The position numbers were made by a program, and so were the translations under genes. Below are positions 18,555 through 28,724 of a stretch of 64,000 nucleotides of DNA, one piece after another (position 1 is the stretch's first letter; each line of letters begins with the position of its first letter). The notes beneath the pieces are model-generated. The model was not told where the DNA came from. It searched no databases and was given only the letters and a program-made list of their open reading frames with translations. The DNA lies in contig NZ_PDNV01000003.1 of assembly GCF_002849615.1 (NCBI RefSeq), positions 186,001-250,000 of the forward strand. Direction: 5' to 3'. The stretch is from Pollutimonas nitritireducens (GTDB lineage Bacteria; Pseudomonadota; Gammaproteobacteria; Burkholderiales; Burkholderiaceae_B).

Positions 18555-18663
18555 CCAAGATAGTGATTCACGCCACCTTGGCGTTTCAGCTATCTTGGGC
18601 GCCACTTCTTTTTGCCGCTAGACAGACTTTTACGAATAGAGGCTTTTATCGTCCCTATTCCAA
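18555..18663 (-). promoter_or_regulatory. Candidate pil operon promoter and leader hairpin
   Basis: Reading on the minus strand, TTGGAA (18663-18658), 17 bp and TCTATT (18640-18635) form a weak sigma-70-like promoter. Further down, CCAAGATAG (18598-18590) and CTATCTTGG (18563-18555) are perfect 9-bp inverted arms, with an inner CGCC/GGCG pair between them. This hairpin ends only 8 bp before the pilL ATG and its 3' arm overlaps the purine-rich TTGGA that would act as ribosome-binding site. It could gate translation or serve as an operator; both are inference. Confidence 0.35.
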
Positions 18664-18716
18664 CTATTTATCCCCAATAAATCAATCACTTAAAGCAAGC
18701 ATCCGGCGGAAAATGC

Positions 18717-18755
18717 GAAACACCCCGTGGGCTGGAGTTGCCCATGGGGTGTTTC
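18717..18755 (-). terminator. Strong inverted repeat after the solute-binding protein gene
   Basis: The arms at 18717-18732 and 18740-18755 pair over 16 bp with one G:T-type mismatch around a 7-nt loop. It lies 52 bp downstream of the minus-strand gene ending at 18807, so it most likely terminates that transcript before the pil promoter. The following T-rich stretch is short. Confidence 0.7.
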
Positions 18756-18806
18756 ATTTCTTGCGGGAAGGCGGTGGCGGCAGCGCCGTTGCCGAGGACT
18801 CTTCCT

Positions 18807-20123
18807 TTACTGCATGAGCTTGCCTGCTTCAGCAGAGGCTGACTTCAGTGCTGTCACCGCTGGCTGCTTGCCATTGAAAGCCCCGTCAAGCTTCTGCTGG
18901 AACATGGCACGGATCTGCGGATAGTTCTTGATGCGGAAACCGCGAGACGTGACTGCTGGCTTTGTAGCGTAGACCGCTACAAGCTGCTGCCAGTCGCCAA
19001 GATTCTTGTAATACGATTTATCGGTCTGGTCGAACGCTTGCTTGGTCAAAGGCAAAAAGCCCGTGTTCTGGAACCAGCCGGCGGCCTGTTTTGGCTGGCT
19101 TAACCAAGACAGGAACTGAAGGCTGGCTGCATCGCTTTCCTTGGGATGCCCAGATATCGCCCACAGCGCGGAGCCGCCCACGAATGGATTCCCAGGCTTC
19201 GGCGTGACTTCGGGGTAATACGGTAAGCCACTGATGGCAAAGTCGAGTTTCTTCACGTCTTTGAACCAGCCCAGGTTGCTGGATGTCGACATCAGCACGG
19301 CGCACTCACCCTGGGCAAAACGCTTGGCGGCCACCGCATCGTGTTCTGGCTTGACCAGCAACTCTGTGCGGACCCAACTGATCATCATCGACAGATGCCG
19401 TATGTACATCGAATCGAATGAAAATACGGGTGTACCCTTGGATGTCAAACCATTGCCTTGCGTGGTATACGGCTGGTTGTTTACGGCTGCCAGGTTCTCC
19501 AGATTGACCGATACCGACTGATCGCTGGTCAGCGGGCAATTTCGCGAACCGTTATTCGCCATGGTGACCAACTGGTCCTGCAACCCTTTCCAGGAACGTT
19601 GCGGCTCGGCGGGTTTGATGCCTGCTTTCTTGAATGCGTCCACGTTGTAGTACATGACCGGAACGTCGACCATATACGGAAAGGCGACAAGTCGGCCTTT
19701 GGCATCCCGCATGAACGTGTTGAATTCCGGCAGGAACCACTTGGCGTCCTTGATCGGGTGCTTGGCGATCAGTGCGTGCAGCGGTTGTATGTAGGACCGT
19801 GCTGCAATATTGTCTGGCGCCCGTGCGTCATCGAGCTGAACCAGCGCTGGCTTGTTTTCGCCTTTCTTGACCTTGTTCAATGCCGCCTCGATGTGCTGCG
19901 GAGTGTCGAAGGACTTCAACTGGACCTTGACATCTTTCTGATCTTTGTTGAAATCCTTGACCAGTTCTTCGAAGACTTTTTTATTGTAAGGGTTAAGCGA
20001 GTGCCAAACCTGGATGTCAGTCGCGGCTGCGGCTGCCATGGAAGAAAGTAGCAAGGATCCGGCGCTCATCCACGCCAGCCGACGCCCCGAACCAAGAGCG
20101 TCAAAAAACCAATGTTGTGTCAT
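18807..20123 (-). CDS. ABC transporter solute-binding protein, glycerol-3-phosphate (UgpB)-like
   Basis: 438-residue extracellular solute-binding protein of family 1. The N-terminal signal sequence ends near AAAAA^TDIQVWHSLN (about residue 34), and IQVWHSL, PFMVDVPVMYYN-type and FVGGSALWAISG segments match the UgpB group. UgpB captures sn-glycerol-3-phosphate or its diesters. No permease or ATPase gene is adjacent: its only close neighbour is the D-amino-acid dehydrogenase gene, which ends 7 bp upstream. It must use a transporter encoded elsewhere or have another role. Substrate unproven. Confidence 0.85.
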   Translation of the reverse strand: MTQHWFFDALGSGRRLAWMSAGSLLLSSMAAAAATDIQVWHSLNPYNKKVFEELVKDFNKDQKDVKVQLKSFDTPQHIEAALNKVKKGENKPALVQLDDARAPDNIAARSYIQPLHALIAKHPIKDAKWFLPEFNTFMRDAKGRLVAFPYMVDVPVMYYNVDAFKKAGIKPAEPQRSWKGLQDQLVTMANNGSRNCPLTSDQSVSVNLENLAAVNNQPYTTQGNGLTSKGTPVFSFDSMYIRHLSMMISWVRTELLVKPEHDAVAAKRFAQGECAVLMSTSSNLGWFKDVKKLDFAISGLPYYPEVTPKPGNPFVGGSALWAISGHPKESDAASLQFLSWLSQPKQAAGWFQNTGFLPLTKQAFDQTDKSYYKNLGDWQQLVAVYATKPAVTSRGFRIKNYPQIRAMFQQKLDGAFNGKQPAVTALKSASAEAGKLMQ

Positions 20124-20130
20124 AAAACAA

Positions 20131-21384
20131 TTAACCTAGAAAAGGAAATTCGGGTTCGGGTTGGCGGCCCGAAATGATGTCGGCCAAGGCGCGGCCTGAA
20201 CCAACGCCCATGGTCCAACCCAATGTACCGTGGCCGGTATTGAGATACAGGTTCCGGATTCTTGTCTTGCCGATAAGAGGAACATTCGAAGGTGTTGCAG
20301 GGCGCAGTCCCGACCAGAAGCGTACGTTATCAAAATCCAGCGCCGTTGGAAACAACTCTTGGGCGAGCCGCAGCATATTATCGCAACGGATTGTATTAAG
20401 AGCACGCGAATACCCGGAAAGTTCCGCCGTGCCCGCCATACGCAGTTGATTGCCCAGACGGCTGTATACGACTTTGTGTGCGCTGTCCGTCAGGCTGATT
20501 GTCGGCGCCGCGGTTGCATCCACGATATCGAACGAGGCGGAATAGCCTTTGGCCGGATAGACATTGCAGGGAATACCCAGGGGTGCCACGAAATGCGGCG
20601 TATAAGAACCCAGCGCGGCCACGTAGGCATCAGCGTGTACGGTTTCATATAAACCGTCCGGCCGGATGACTTCCGCCCCGGTGATTCGTCCACCCGCGGG
20701 TATCAACCGGGTGAGCTCGGTAGAGTAACGGAATTCCACGCCCGCATGTCGCGCCCGCTCGGCGAGAGCCGTCGTAAACAAATAGATGTCGCCGGTTTCA
20801 TCTTCCGCGGTGTAATCACCGCCCACGATTGAGCTGCGCATATGAGCCAGGGACGGTTCCAGCTGGACGATTTCGTCGGTCGTCACGATGCGCCGGTCTA
20901 CGCCGAAGTTGCGCATGACGCCCGCCATTTCCTGGGAACTTTCAAATTCAGCGGGATCCCGATAGAAATTGATAATGCCCTGTTCGAGGTGATCGTATTG
21001 TATGCCCAGGTCGCTGCGCATATGACGCAATGTATTCCGGCTGTATTCTGCAAGACGAACCATGGCACGTATATTCGGCGCGAGGCGACCGGGCAGGCAT
21101 TCACGCAGGAACATCAGGCCCCACCACCATTGGCGCAAATCAAATTGCGGACGAAACAGCAAGGGCGCATCGTCCCGAAAGAGCCAACGAGCGAGTTTAA
21201 GGGGCGCCTGCGGATTTGCCCAGGGCTCGGCGTAAGAAACCGAGATCTGGCAGCCGTTGGCTCGACTGGTTTCCTGGGCAGGCCCAGTTTCGCGGTCAAT
21301 GACCACCACGTCGTGTCCCGCCTGGTTGAGCCACCATGCGGTCGAAATTCCGATAATACCGCTACCCAGTATTGCTATTCTCAT
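20131..21384 (-). CDS. dadA: D-amino-acid dehydrogenase-type FAD oxidoreductase (DadA family)
   Basis: 417-residue FAD-dependent oxidoreductase of the DAO superfamily. The dinucleotide-binding motif GSGIIGISTAWWL is at residues 7-19, with VVVIDRE following. The C-terminal GTLGWTMGVGSGRALADIISG is the FAD-contacting glycine-rich segment seen in DadA. It oxidises D-amino acids to oxo acids with electrons passing to the quinone pool. No alanine racemase (dadX) is next to it. It forms an apparent two-gene unit with the solute-binding protein. Other DAO-family substrates are possible. Confidence 0.82.
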   Translation of the reverse strand: MRIAILGSGIIGISTAWWLNQAGHDVVVIDRETGPAQETSRANGCQISVSYAEPWANPQAPLKLARWLFRDDAPLLFRPQFDLRQWWWGLMFLRECLPGRLAPNIRAMVRLAEYSRNTLRHMRSDLGIQYDHLEQGIINFYRDPAEFESSQEMAGVMRNFGVDRRIVTTDEIVQLEPSLAHMRSSIVGGDYTAEDETGDIYLFTTALAERARHAGVEFRYSTELTRLIPAGGRITGAEVIRPDGLYETVHADAYVAALGSYTPHFVAPLGIPCNVYPAKGYSASFDIVDATAAPTISLTDSAHKVVYSRLGNQLRMAGTAELSGYSRALNTIRCDNMLRLAQELFPTALDFDNVRFWSGLRPATPSNVPLIGKTRIRNLYLNTGHGTLGWTMGVGSGRALADIISGRQPEPEFPFLG

Positions 21385-21462
21385 AGTCGTTGCCTTTGCC
21401 GCTGATGAAGAGAGGCGCTATAAGACGCCTTTGCTGCCGGCCCGCGCTCTGTCCGCGATCGC

Positions 21463-22497
21463 CTAGGGTACGTCGGCTTCCGTCGTGAATGCGTCGGCGA
21501 AGAAGTCTTCTTCGGGCAATCCTCTGTTCCCAATAAACGCTTTCCTGGCGCTTTCCACCATGATGGGAGCCCCGCAGGCATATACCTGATACCCGGAAAG
21601 ATCAGGAAAGTCATCGAGTACAGCCTGGTGGACAAACCCGGTACGACCGTTCCAGCCATCTTCGGCTCGAGCGTCGGACACCACCGGCACATAGCTGAAA
21701 TGGGGCAAGGTCTGCGTCCATTCCATCGCCTTGTCGTGCATGTACAGATCGCCTGGGCGGCGCCCCCCCCAGTACAGGACTGCCTCGCGCTGGTTGCCGG
21801 ACTCAATCATGCGCTCGACGATGGCCTTTATGGGTGCAAAGCCCGTGCCACTGACCAGGAAAATTACCGGCTTGTCGCTATCGTCCCGCAAAAAGAATGA
21901 ACCGAATGGCCCTTCGACACGCAGGATCTCGCGAACTTTCATCTGCGTTGCGCCGGCTCCGAATACATGATCGGTGAAGACGCCTCCTGGCGTGTGGCGA
22001 ATGTGGAGTTCGACCAGGTTGTTTTCGGACGGCGGCGTGGCCATGGAATAGCTGCGCCGGCGGCCATCCTTCAGGATGAATTCCAGATACTGTCCCGCAT
22101 AGAACCGAAACGGGTCCGTAGCAGGCAATTGCAGCTTTATTATCATGACGTCGCTGGCGGCGAGGTCGAGGGCCATGACGCGGGATGGCATCTTGCGTAT
22201 CTGGATGTCGCTGGCCATGCGGATTTCGTGGGCCTCGATCAACAGATCGGACTGGGGCCTGGCCTGGCAGAACAAGGTATAGCCCTGCGCCAGGTCTTCA
22301 GGAGACAGTATCTGTGCGGGACTCGGTCCCGCATCGAATTCGCCCGAAACCACCTTGCCTTTACAGGTCGAGCATGCTCCATTGCGACAACTATAAGGCA
22401 GAACGATGCCCGCCGCCAGGGCGCCATCGAGCACGGACTGGCCCTCTTCGACCTGGAATTCGTGATTGCTGGGGTGAACCGTGACCTTGAAACTCAT
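21463..22497 (-). CDS. Ferredoxin-type NAD(P)H oxidoreductase (CDP-6-deoxy-delta-3,4-glucoseen reductase-like)
   Basis: 344-residue electron-transfer reductase. Residues 1-90 are a plant-type [2Fe-2S] ferredoxin with ligands in CRNGACSTCKGKV (about 37-47) and a distal Cys near 76 (TLFCQAR). Then come an FAD domain with RRRSYSMATPP and an NAD(P) domain with VSGTGFAPIKA and YACGAPIMV. The order Fd-FAD-NAD matches AscD/E3 and many oxygenase reductases. No deoxysugar genes or oxygenase lie nearby, so its partner is unknown; the common database name reflects similarity only. It lies 55 bp after parC's stop on the same strand. Confidence 0.85.
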   Translation of the reverse strand: MSFKVTVHPSNHEFQVEEGQSVLDGALAAGIVLPYSCRNGACSTCKGKVVSGEFDAGPSPAQILSPEDLAQGYTLFCQARPQSDLLIEAHEIRMASDIQIRKMPSRVMALDLAASDVMIIKLQLPATDPFRFYAGQYLEFILKDGRRRSYSMATPPSENNLVELHIRHTPGGVFTDHVFGAGATQMKVREILRVEGPFGSFFLRDDSDKPVIFLVSGTGFAPIKAIVERMIESGNQREAVLYWGGRRPGDLYMHDKAMEWTQTLPHFSYVPVVSDARAEDGWNGRTGFVHQAVLDDFPDLSGYQVYACGAPIMVESARKAFIGNRGLPEEDFFADAFTTEADVP

Positions 22498-22551
22498 AAT
22501 CGCTAGTAGTCAAAAATTTAAGGGAATGTACGCATTTTAGGGCACCGCGGG

Positions 22552-24861
22552 TTACACCGGGGACAGCACGGGTTGCTTGACCTTTACCGACAAGGCTTTG
22601 CCCTTGCGTGCCCGTTTTCCCACATAGTCTTCCAGGGCGGCAGTGTCGAGTTCCTGCACTGTTTCCTTGTTGCGGTATATCCCGCTGACCGATATGCCGG
22701 CCGCACCCCCTGGCACGCACTGGGCGAGCACATCGCCTGCATCCAGACCCATGAGTATGGTGCCTCGCCCGCCTCCGGAAAGGGACTTGAGTTCAGCAAG
22801 GTCCACGACCAGGAAACGCCCTTTTTTGGACAACATCGCGATATAGTGATCTGTAGCGCGCAGTCCTATGGGTTTCAATAAAACGCCGTCCTTTTCCAGC
22901 GTAACGAATTGCTTGCCAGCGCGTTGGCGCGAGGTGAGGTCTTTGAGCGTGGTGATGAAACCATAGCCATCCTGTGTGCCAAGCACATAACGCTGGCTGG
23001 CAGCACCGGCGATCATGTGGGTGATGCGGCTGCCTGCCTCCATTTCTATCATCGTGGTGATCGGCTGGCCATCGCCACGTGCCGAAGGCAATCCTGCCAC
23101 GGCCACGGTATACACGCGGCCACTGGTGGAGAACGCGACGAGATCGTCGGTACTGAGGCATTCAATCGCATCATAAAGGCCGTCGCCCGCCTTGAAGCTG
23201 AACTGCCCGACATCGTGGCCATGCCCCTGGCGGGTACGAAGCCAGCCACGTTGGGAAATAATGACTGTTACCGGCTCTTCAATGACGCGGCTTTCTAGCA
23301 CAGCGCGTTCAGCGGTTTCTATCAGCGTGCGTCGATCATCGCCATAGGTCTTCGCGTCGGCTTCGATTTCCTTGATCATCAGACGCTTGAAAGCATTGGG
23401 ATTGTGCAGCAATTCCTGTAGGGTAGTCTGTTCGTCCTTCTGGACGGCCAACTCTTTTTCTATCTTGAAGCCTTCCAGCCGTGCTAACTGACGCAAGCGC
23501 ATTTCAAGAATATCTTCGGCCTGACGCTCGGACAAGTCAAAGCGCTGCATCAGTGCAGTGCGTGGCTCATCCGATTCGCGTATGGTCTGGATCACTTCGT
23601 CCACATTCAGGTAAACGACCATCCGGCCTTCCAGCACATGGATGCGATCGGTGACTTTATCCAGCCTGAACTGGGTGCGACGGGTAATCGTGTGCGCGCG
23701 AAATCCCAGCCAATCGGTCAAGACCTGGCGCAGGGACCGCTGGCCGGGTCTCCCATCGGTGCCGATACACACCAGGTTGATGGAAACGCCGGTTTCCATG
23801 CTGGTCTGGGCCAGGAGCGTGTTGATGAATTCATTCCGGTCTATGCGGCTGCTCTTGGGTTCGAAAACCAGACGTATCGAGGCCTGTTTGCCGGATTCGT
23901 CGCGCACGGTGTCCAGCAATCCCAGAATGAGGGCTTTGGTCTGCTGTTGATCGGTACTGAGGCTTTTTTTGCCCGCCTTGATCTTGGGATTGGTCCGATC
24001 CTCGATTTCTTCCAGGATTTTCTGCGACGAGGTGCCGGGCGGCAGTTCGGTGATGACCAGCTGCCATTGCCCCCTGGCAAGTTCCTCGAACTGCCACCGT
24101 GCGCGGGCCTTGATGGAACCGCGCCCCACGCTATAGATATGTGCGATATCGGCCGGTGAGGAAATGATCTGTCCGCCTCCCGCGAAATCGGGCCCCGGCA
24201 CAAGGGCGTAGAGATCCTCGTCGGAGAGTTTGGGATTCTTGATGAGGCTCACGCATGCACTGGCGATCTCCCGCAAATTATGGGCGGGAATCTCAGTGGC
24301 CATGCCCACGGCAATGCCCGACGCGCCATTGAGCAGCATGACCGGCAATCGCGCCGGCAGCAGCATGGGCTCTTTCTGGCTACCATCGTAGTTCGGCGCG
24401 AAATCCACCGTGCCTTCGTCGAGTTCGTCGAGCAACACGCGGGCAAAAGGGGTGAGCCTGGCCTCGGTATACCGCATGGCCGCCGCGTTGTCGCCGTCAC
24501 GCGAGCCGAAGTTGCCCTGACCATCCACCAGGGGATAGCGCAACATGAAATCTTGCGCCATACGCACCATGGCATCGTAAGCGGCTTGATCGCCATGAGG
24601 GTGATACTTGCCAAGCACATCGCCCACGACCCGGGCGGATTTGACCGGCTTCGCGCCGGAGGTAAGCCCCATGGCCTGCATGGAGTAGAGAATGCGGCGT
24701 TGGACCGGCTTTTGGCCATCGGTGAGATCGGGCAATGCCCTTCCCCGTACCACCGATACGGCATAATCAAGGTATGCCTGCTCCGCGTAATGCGCGAGCG
24801 TAATACTATCGCCGTTCGGTGCTTCGTCGAACAAGCCTGTTTGAATACTGTCCATTGTCAT
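22552..24861 (-). CDS. parC: DNA topoisomerase IV subunit A
   Basis: DNA cleavage/rejoining subunit that decatenates chromosomes, 769 residues. The active-site tyrosine is Tyr131 in [10 protein letters not shown]. The quinolone-resistance region reads [13 protein letters not shown]: residues equivalent to E. coli ParC Ser80 and Glu84 are Gln92 and Asp96. C-terminal beta-pinwheel blades are visible from about residue 500. It is 12 bp downstream of parE in a parE-parC unit. ParC rather than GyrA is indicated by length and by the adjacent ParE-type partner. Confidence 0.95.
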   Translation of the reverse strand: MTMDSIQTGLFDEAPNGDSITLAHYAEQAYLDYAVSVVRGRALPDLTDGQKPVQRRILYSMQAMGLTSGAKPVKSARVVGDVLGKYHPHGDQAAYDAMVRMAQDFMLRYPLVDGQGNFGSRDGDNAAAMRYTEARLTPFARVLLDELDEGTVDFAPNYDGSQKEPMLLPARLPVMLLNGASGIAVGMATEIPAHNLREIASACVSLIKNPKLSDEDLYALVPGPDFAGGGQIISSPADIAHIYSVGRGSIKARARWQFEELARGQWQLVITELPPGTSSQKILEEIEDRTNPKIKAGKKSLSTDQQQTKALILGLLDTVRDESGKQASIRLVFEPKSSRIDRNEFINTLLAQTSMETGVSINLVCIGTDGRPGQRSLRQVLTDWLGFRAHTITRRTQFRLDKVTDRIHVLEGRMVVYLNVDEVIQTIRESDEPRTALMQRFDLSERQAEDILEMRLRQLARLEGFKIEKELAVQKDEQTTLQELLHNPNAFKRLMIKEIEADAKTYGDDRRTLIETAERAVLESRVIEEPVTVIISQRGWLRTRQGHGHDVGQFSFKAGDGLYDAIECLSTDDLVAFSTSGRVYTVAVAGLPSARGDGQPITTMIEMEAGSRITHMIAGAASQRYVLGTQDGYGFITTLKDLTSRQRAGKQFVTLEKDGVLLKPIGLRATDHYIAMLSKKGRFLVVDLAELKSLSGGGRGTILMGLDAGDVLAQCVPGGAAGISVSGIYRNKETVQELDTAALEDYVGKRARKGKALSVKVKQPVLSPV

Positions 24862-24873
24862 CTCTGTGTGGAT

Positions 24874-26835
24874 TTAAACGTCGACCTCGGCCAGATTTCC
24901 TTTCTGCTCGAGCCAGGTGCGGCGTTGCGCCGATTCCCCCTTTCCCATCAGCATATCGAACATCTGCGTTGTAGCCGCCAGCCCAAGGTCGCCGTACGCC
25001 ACTGGCGTAAGCCGACGGGTATCGGGGTTCATCGTCGTGTCCCATAGCTGCTCGGCGCTCATTTCGCCCAGGCCCTTGAACCGGCTGATGCTCCACGACG
25101 CTTCGCGCACGCCTTCCTTGCGCAATTTGTCCTGTGCCGCATCGAGCTCGCCCTGATCCAGGCAATATACCTTGCGCGCAGGCCGCTTGCCGGCCGCTGG
25201 CACGTCCAGCCGAAATAAGGGAGGACGAGCAACATATACATGTCCGGCTTCGACCAGCCGGGGAAAGTGGCGGAAAAACAATGTCAGCAAAAGCACCTGA
25301 ATATGCGAGCCATCCACGTCGGCATCCGACAATATGCAGACACGCCCGTAGCGCAAGCCGGAAAGATCGGCTTTGTCGTCAATCCCATGGGGATCCACCC
25401 CGATGGCCACCGCAATATCGTGGATTTCATTATTGGCGAACAAGCGATCGCGGTCGACCTCCCAGGAATTCAATACCTTGCCTCTCAGGGGCAGGACCGC
25501 CTGAAAGCCCTTGTCGCGCCCCATTTTTGCCGAGCCGCCAGCCGAGTCTCCTTCGACCAGGAAGACCTCCGTCCGGGAAATGTCACTGGACTCGCAGTCA
25601 GTCAACTTGCCGGGCAATACCGCCACACCGGAGCTCTTGCGTTTTTCCACTTTCTGCGCCGACTTGGCACGGGCCTGCGCCTGTCGTATGGCGCTCTCGG
25701 CCAGCTTCTTGCCATACTCGACATGGGCATGCAACCAGAGGTCCAGCGCATTCCTGGAGAACCCGCTCACCAGTCGCACGGCATCCCGGCTATTCAGGCG
25801 TTCCTTGATCTGCCCCTGGAACTGGGGATCGAGCACTTTGGCGGACAATACGAAACTGGCCCGTGCAAAGACATCTTCCGGCAGCAGCTTGACGCCCTTG
25901 GGCACCAGACTGTGCAACTCGGCAAACGACTTGACGGCGTTGAACAATCCGTCGCGCAGCCCCGCTTCATGGGTACCGCCCGCCGTGGTCGAGATAAGGT
26001 TCACATACGACTCCCTTACCACGGGGCCGTCGGCCGTCCATACGACCACCCAGTGCGCGCCTTCCCCCGGCGCAAAGGAATCGTCGTCGTCGCCGGCGTA
26101 TTGTCTGCCCTCGAAGACCGGTATGATTTTCTCGGCGTCGCCCAAGGCCTCTTCCAGATAGCCGCGCACGCCGTCTTCATATTGCCATTCGCGTGTTTCG
26201 GCGGTTTTCTCGAGCGTCAACGTAACCTTGATGCCATTCAACAGGACAGCCTTGCTGCGCAATACATGCACAAGCTCCGCCATGGGTATGGTCGCCGAGT
26301 CGAAATATTTGGGATCGGGCCAGACCCGCACTCGCGTACCGGTTTTTTTTCGCCCGACCGGATCCAGCTCTTGCAAGGGTTCCAGCACGTCACCATGGGC
26401 AAATACCAGCTCGTGTGTCTTGCCATCACGCCACACGCGCACTTCGAGCCGGGTGGACAGTGCGTTGGTCACTGAAACGCCGACACCATGCAGGCCGCCT
26501 GAAAACGCATAGGCACCGCCATCCTTCTTGTCGAACTTGCCTCCGGCATGGAGCCGTGTGAAAACCAGTTCGACCACAGGAGCGTGCTCTTCGGGGTGCA
26601 GACCCACGGGAATGCCACGCCCATCGTCTTCGACGGTCACGCTGCCGTCGGTGTGCAGGGTCACCTTTATTTGCTGGACGAATCCGGCCAGGGCTTCGTC
26701 TGCAGCATTGTCGATGACTTCCTGGAGAATATGCAGGGGATGGTCGGTACGTGTGTACATGCCGGGCCGTTGACGCACGGGTTCAAGACCTTTGAGTACT
26801 CGGATGGATGTTTCGTCGTAGCGTGGTGTAGCCAA
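24874..26835 (-). CDS. parE: DNA topoisomerase IV subunit B
   Basis: ATPase subunit of topoisomerase IV, 653 residues. The GHKL ATP-binding motifs are present: [25 protein letters not shown] and [14 protein letters not shown]. The Toprim motif [14 protein letters not shown] is near residue 440 and DADVDGSHI near 515. Its length lacks the GyrB insert, supporting ParE. The reading frame starts at TTG (26835); no ATG upstream would be in frame, and the family N-terminus requires this region. The ribosome-binding site is weak. Confidence 0.95.
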   Translation of the reverse strand: MATPRYDETSIRVLKGLEPVRQRPGMYTRTDHPLHILQEVIDNAADEALAGFVQQIKVTLHTDGSVTVEDDGRGIPVGLHPEEHAPVVELVFTRLHAGGKFDKKDGGAYAFSGGLHGVGVSVTNALSTRLEVRVWRDGKTHELVFAHGDVLEPLQELDPVGRKKTGTRVRVWPDPKYFDSATIPMAELVHVLRSKAVLLNGIKVTLTLEKTAETREWQYEDGVRGYLEEALGDAEKIIPVFEGRQYAGDDDDSFAPGEGAHWVVVWTADGPVVRESYVNLISTTAGGTHEAGLRDGLFNAVKSFAELHSLVPKGVKLLPEDVFARASFVLSAKVLDPQFQGQIKERLNSRDAVRLVSGFSRNALDLWLHAHVEYGKKLAESAIRQAQARAKSAQKVEKRKSSGVAVLPGKLTDCESSDISRTEVFLVEGDSAGGSAKMGRDKGFQAVLPLRGKVLNSWEVDRDRLFANNEIHDIAVAIGVDPHGIDDKADLSGLRYGRVCILSDADVDGSHIQVLLLTLFFRHFPRLVEAGHVYVARPPLFRLDVPAAGKRPARKVYCLDQGELDAAQDKLRKEGVREASWSISRFKGLGEMSAEQLWDTTMNPDTRRLTPVAYGDLGLAATTQMFDMLMGKGESAQRRTWLEQKGNLAEVDV

Positions 26836-26966
26836 TTTTTTCTCTAATTTCTGTAGGAATTACGGTATTTTACGGAGTATGCGCTTTATTGCAGTGGATG
26901 CAGCCCGCGCCATCATGGACAAAACGCCTTGTGCGCGGCGGGGCTGTCAGTGGTATGCTTGTAAAA

Positions 26967-26988
26967 AAACGGGCGCCAGGCGCCGTTT
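26967..26988 (+). promoter_or_regulatory. GC-rich hairpin in the trxA leader
   Basis: AAACGGGCGCC and GGCGCCGTTT flank a single A and can pair with one bulged G, followed by a T-rich stretch (TTTGCTTATT). It sits about 80 bp before trxA in the divergent parE/trxA spacer. It could be an attenuator in the trxA leader or simply a stable structure. Confidence 0.3.
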
Positions 26989-27068
26989 GCTTATTAGAAT
27001 ACATGGTCTTGCTGTCTTTCTTCCTGACGGCAAATTCAAGTCACTATCATCTTCTTAGTTTTCCTATC

Positions 27069-27395
27069 ATGAGCGAATCCATCAAACACGTGAGCGACGC
27101 GTCTTTCGAGAATGACGTCCTGAACTCCGACGTACCCGTACTGGTCGATTACTGGGCCGCATGGTGCGGCCCCTGCAAAATGATCGCCCCCCTGCTCGAA
27201 GAGGCAGCGGGCCAATACGAGGGGCGTGTTATCATAGCCAAAGTCGACGTGGACGAAAACCCCGAGACAGCTGCCAAGTTCGGCATTCGCGGCATCCCCA
27301 CCCTCATGCTCTTCAAAGACGGCAAGCCTGCTGCCACGAAAGTCGGCGCACTGTCCAAGTCGCAACTCAACACCTTCCTAGACGAATCCCTGTAA
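27069..27395 (+). CDS. trxA: Thioredoxin 1
   Basis: 108-residue thiol-disulfide reductant with the active site [13 protein letters not shown] (Cys at about 32 and 35) and the conserved cis-proline [14 protein letters not shown] 27069 ([14 protein letters not shown]) gives the standard thioredoxin length; upstream in-frame starts would add 60 non-thioredoxin residues. It precedes rho by 68 bp, a conserved trxA-rho pairing in proteobacteria. Confidence 0.97.
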   Translation: MSESIKHVSDASFENDVLNSDVPVLVDYWAAWCGPCKMIAPLLEEAAGQYEGRVIIAKVDVDENPETAAKFGIRGIPTLMLFKDGKPAATKVGALSKSQLNTFLDESL

Positions 27396-27463
27396 AAGGT
27401 CGTTTTCGCGCGAGCCTGCTCTAGGCTCGCCACTACTTTGCAAATACCCCCCTCTTTCTGCAC

Positions 27464-28720
27464 ATGCATCTCACCGAATTAAAAGCACAGCACGTTTCGA
27501 AGCTTCTCGAAATGGCCGCCGCCCTTGACATAGACAATGCCAGCCGGCTGCGCAAACAAGAACTGATGTTTGCCATCATGAAGCGGCATGCCAAGCAAGG
27601 CGAACAGATCTTCGGCGACGGCGTCCTCGAAGTCCTGCCTGACGGTTTTGGTTTCCTGCGCTCGCCTGAAACCTCCTATCTGGCCAGTACCGACGACATT
27701 TATATTTCGCCGTCACAGATTCGTCGCTTCAATCTGCATACCGGTGACTCCATCGAGGGTGAGGTTCGTACTCCCAAAGACGGCGAGCGCTATTTTGCCT
27801 TGGTCAAGGTCGACAAAGTCAATGGCATGCAACCCGAGGCCATCAAGCACCGCATCATGTTTGAGAACCTCACGCCACTGCATCCGGACGAGGTAATGAC
27901 GCTTGAACGCGACATTAAAAGCGAAGAAAACGTCACCGGCCGAATCATGGATATCTTTGCCCCGATCGGCAAAGGTCAGCGCGCCCTTATCGTGGCCAGC
28001 CCCAAATCCGGCAAGACAGTGATCATGCAGCACATGGCTCACGCGATCAGTGCCAACTATCCTGACGCGGTCATGATCGTGTTGCTGGTCGATGAACGCC
28101 CGGAAGAAGTTACCGAGATGCAACGCACCGTGCGCGGTGAAGTCGTGGCATCCACCTTCGACGAACCCGCCACGCGGCACGTACAAGTGGCCGAAATGGT
28201 CATTGAAAAAGCCAAGCGCCTGGTCGAGCTCAAAAAAGATGTCGTCATCCTGCTTGATTCCATCACACGCCTGGCGCGTGCCTACAACACCGTGGTCCCC
28301 GCCTCCGGCAAGGTCCTTACCGGTGGCGTCGACGCCAATGCGCTGCAACGACCCAAACGATTTTTCGGTGCTGCCCGCAACGTGGAAGAAGGCGGCTCGC
28401 TGACCATCATTGGTACAGCCCTGGTGGAAACGGGCAGCCGGATGGATGAAGTCATCTACGAAGAATTCAAAGGCACCGGCAACTCTGAAGTTCATCTGGA
28501 ACGCCGCCTGGCCGAAAAACGCGTTTATCCGGCTATCAACCTGAACAAGTCCGGTACGCGCCGCGAAGAACTCTTGATCAAACCAGAACTTCTGCAGAAG
28601 ATCTGGGTACTGCGTAAATTCATCCACGACATGGATGAAGTCCAAGCCATGGAATTCATCCTGGATAAAATCCGCGCGACCAAGACCAATTCCGAATTTT
28701 TCGACATGATGAAGAAATAA
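27464..28720 (+). CDS. rho: Transcription termination factor Rho
   Basis: Hexameric RNA helicase that terminates transcription, 418 residues. It has an N-terminal Rho N-domain ([18 protein letters not shown]), an RNA-binding cold-shock-like domain ([23 protein letters not shown], about 60-82), Walker [10 protein letters not shown] near 183 and Walker [12 protein letters not shown]. No good Shine-Dalgarno sequence precedes the ATG. It follows trxA and is only 4 bp before gdhA. Confidence 0.98.
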   Translation: MHLTELKAQHVSKLLEMAAALDIDNASRLRKQELMFAIMKRHAKQGEQIFGDGVLEVLPDGFGFLRSPETSYLASTDDIYISPSQIRRFNLHTGDSIEGEVRTPKDGERYFALVKVDKVNGMQPEAIKHRIMFENLTPLHPDEVMTLERDIKSEENVTGRIMDIFAPIGKGQRALIVASPKSGKTVIMQHMAHAISANYPDAVMIVLLVDERPEEVTEMQRTVRGEVVASTFDEPATRHVQVAEMVIEKAKRLVELKKDVVILLDSITRLARAYNTVVPASGKVLTGGVDANALQRPKRFFGAARNVEEGGSLTIIGTALVETGSRMDEVIYEEFKGTGNSEVHLERRLAEKRVYPAINLNKSGTRREELLIKPELLQKIWVLRKFIHDMDEVQAMEFILDKIRATKTNSEFFDMMKK

Positions 28721-28724
28721 AACG

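Noticed and set aside
9356-18806. Genomic-island borders around the pilus locus (tRNA, integrase, direct repeats)
   Set aside because: No tRNA, integrase or flanking repeats could be found on either side.
25240-26475. Long open frame (about 411 codons) opposite parE
   Set aside because: Antisense shadow of parE with no family features.
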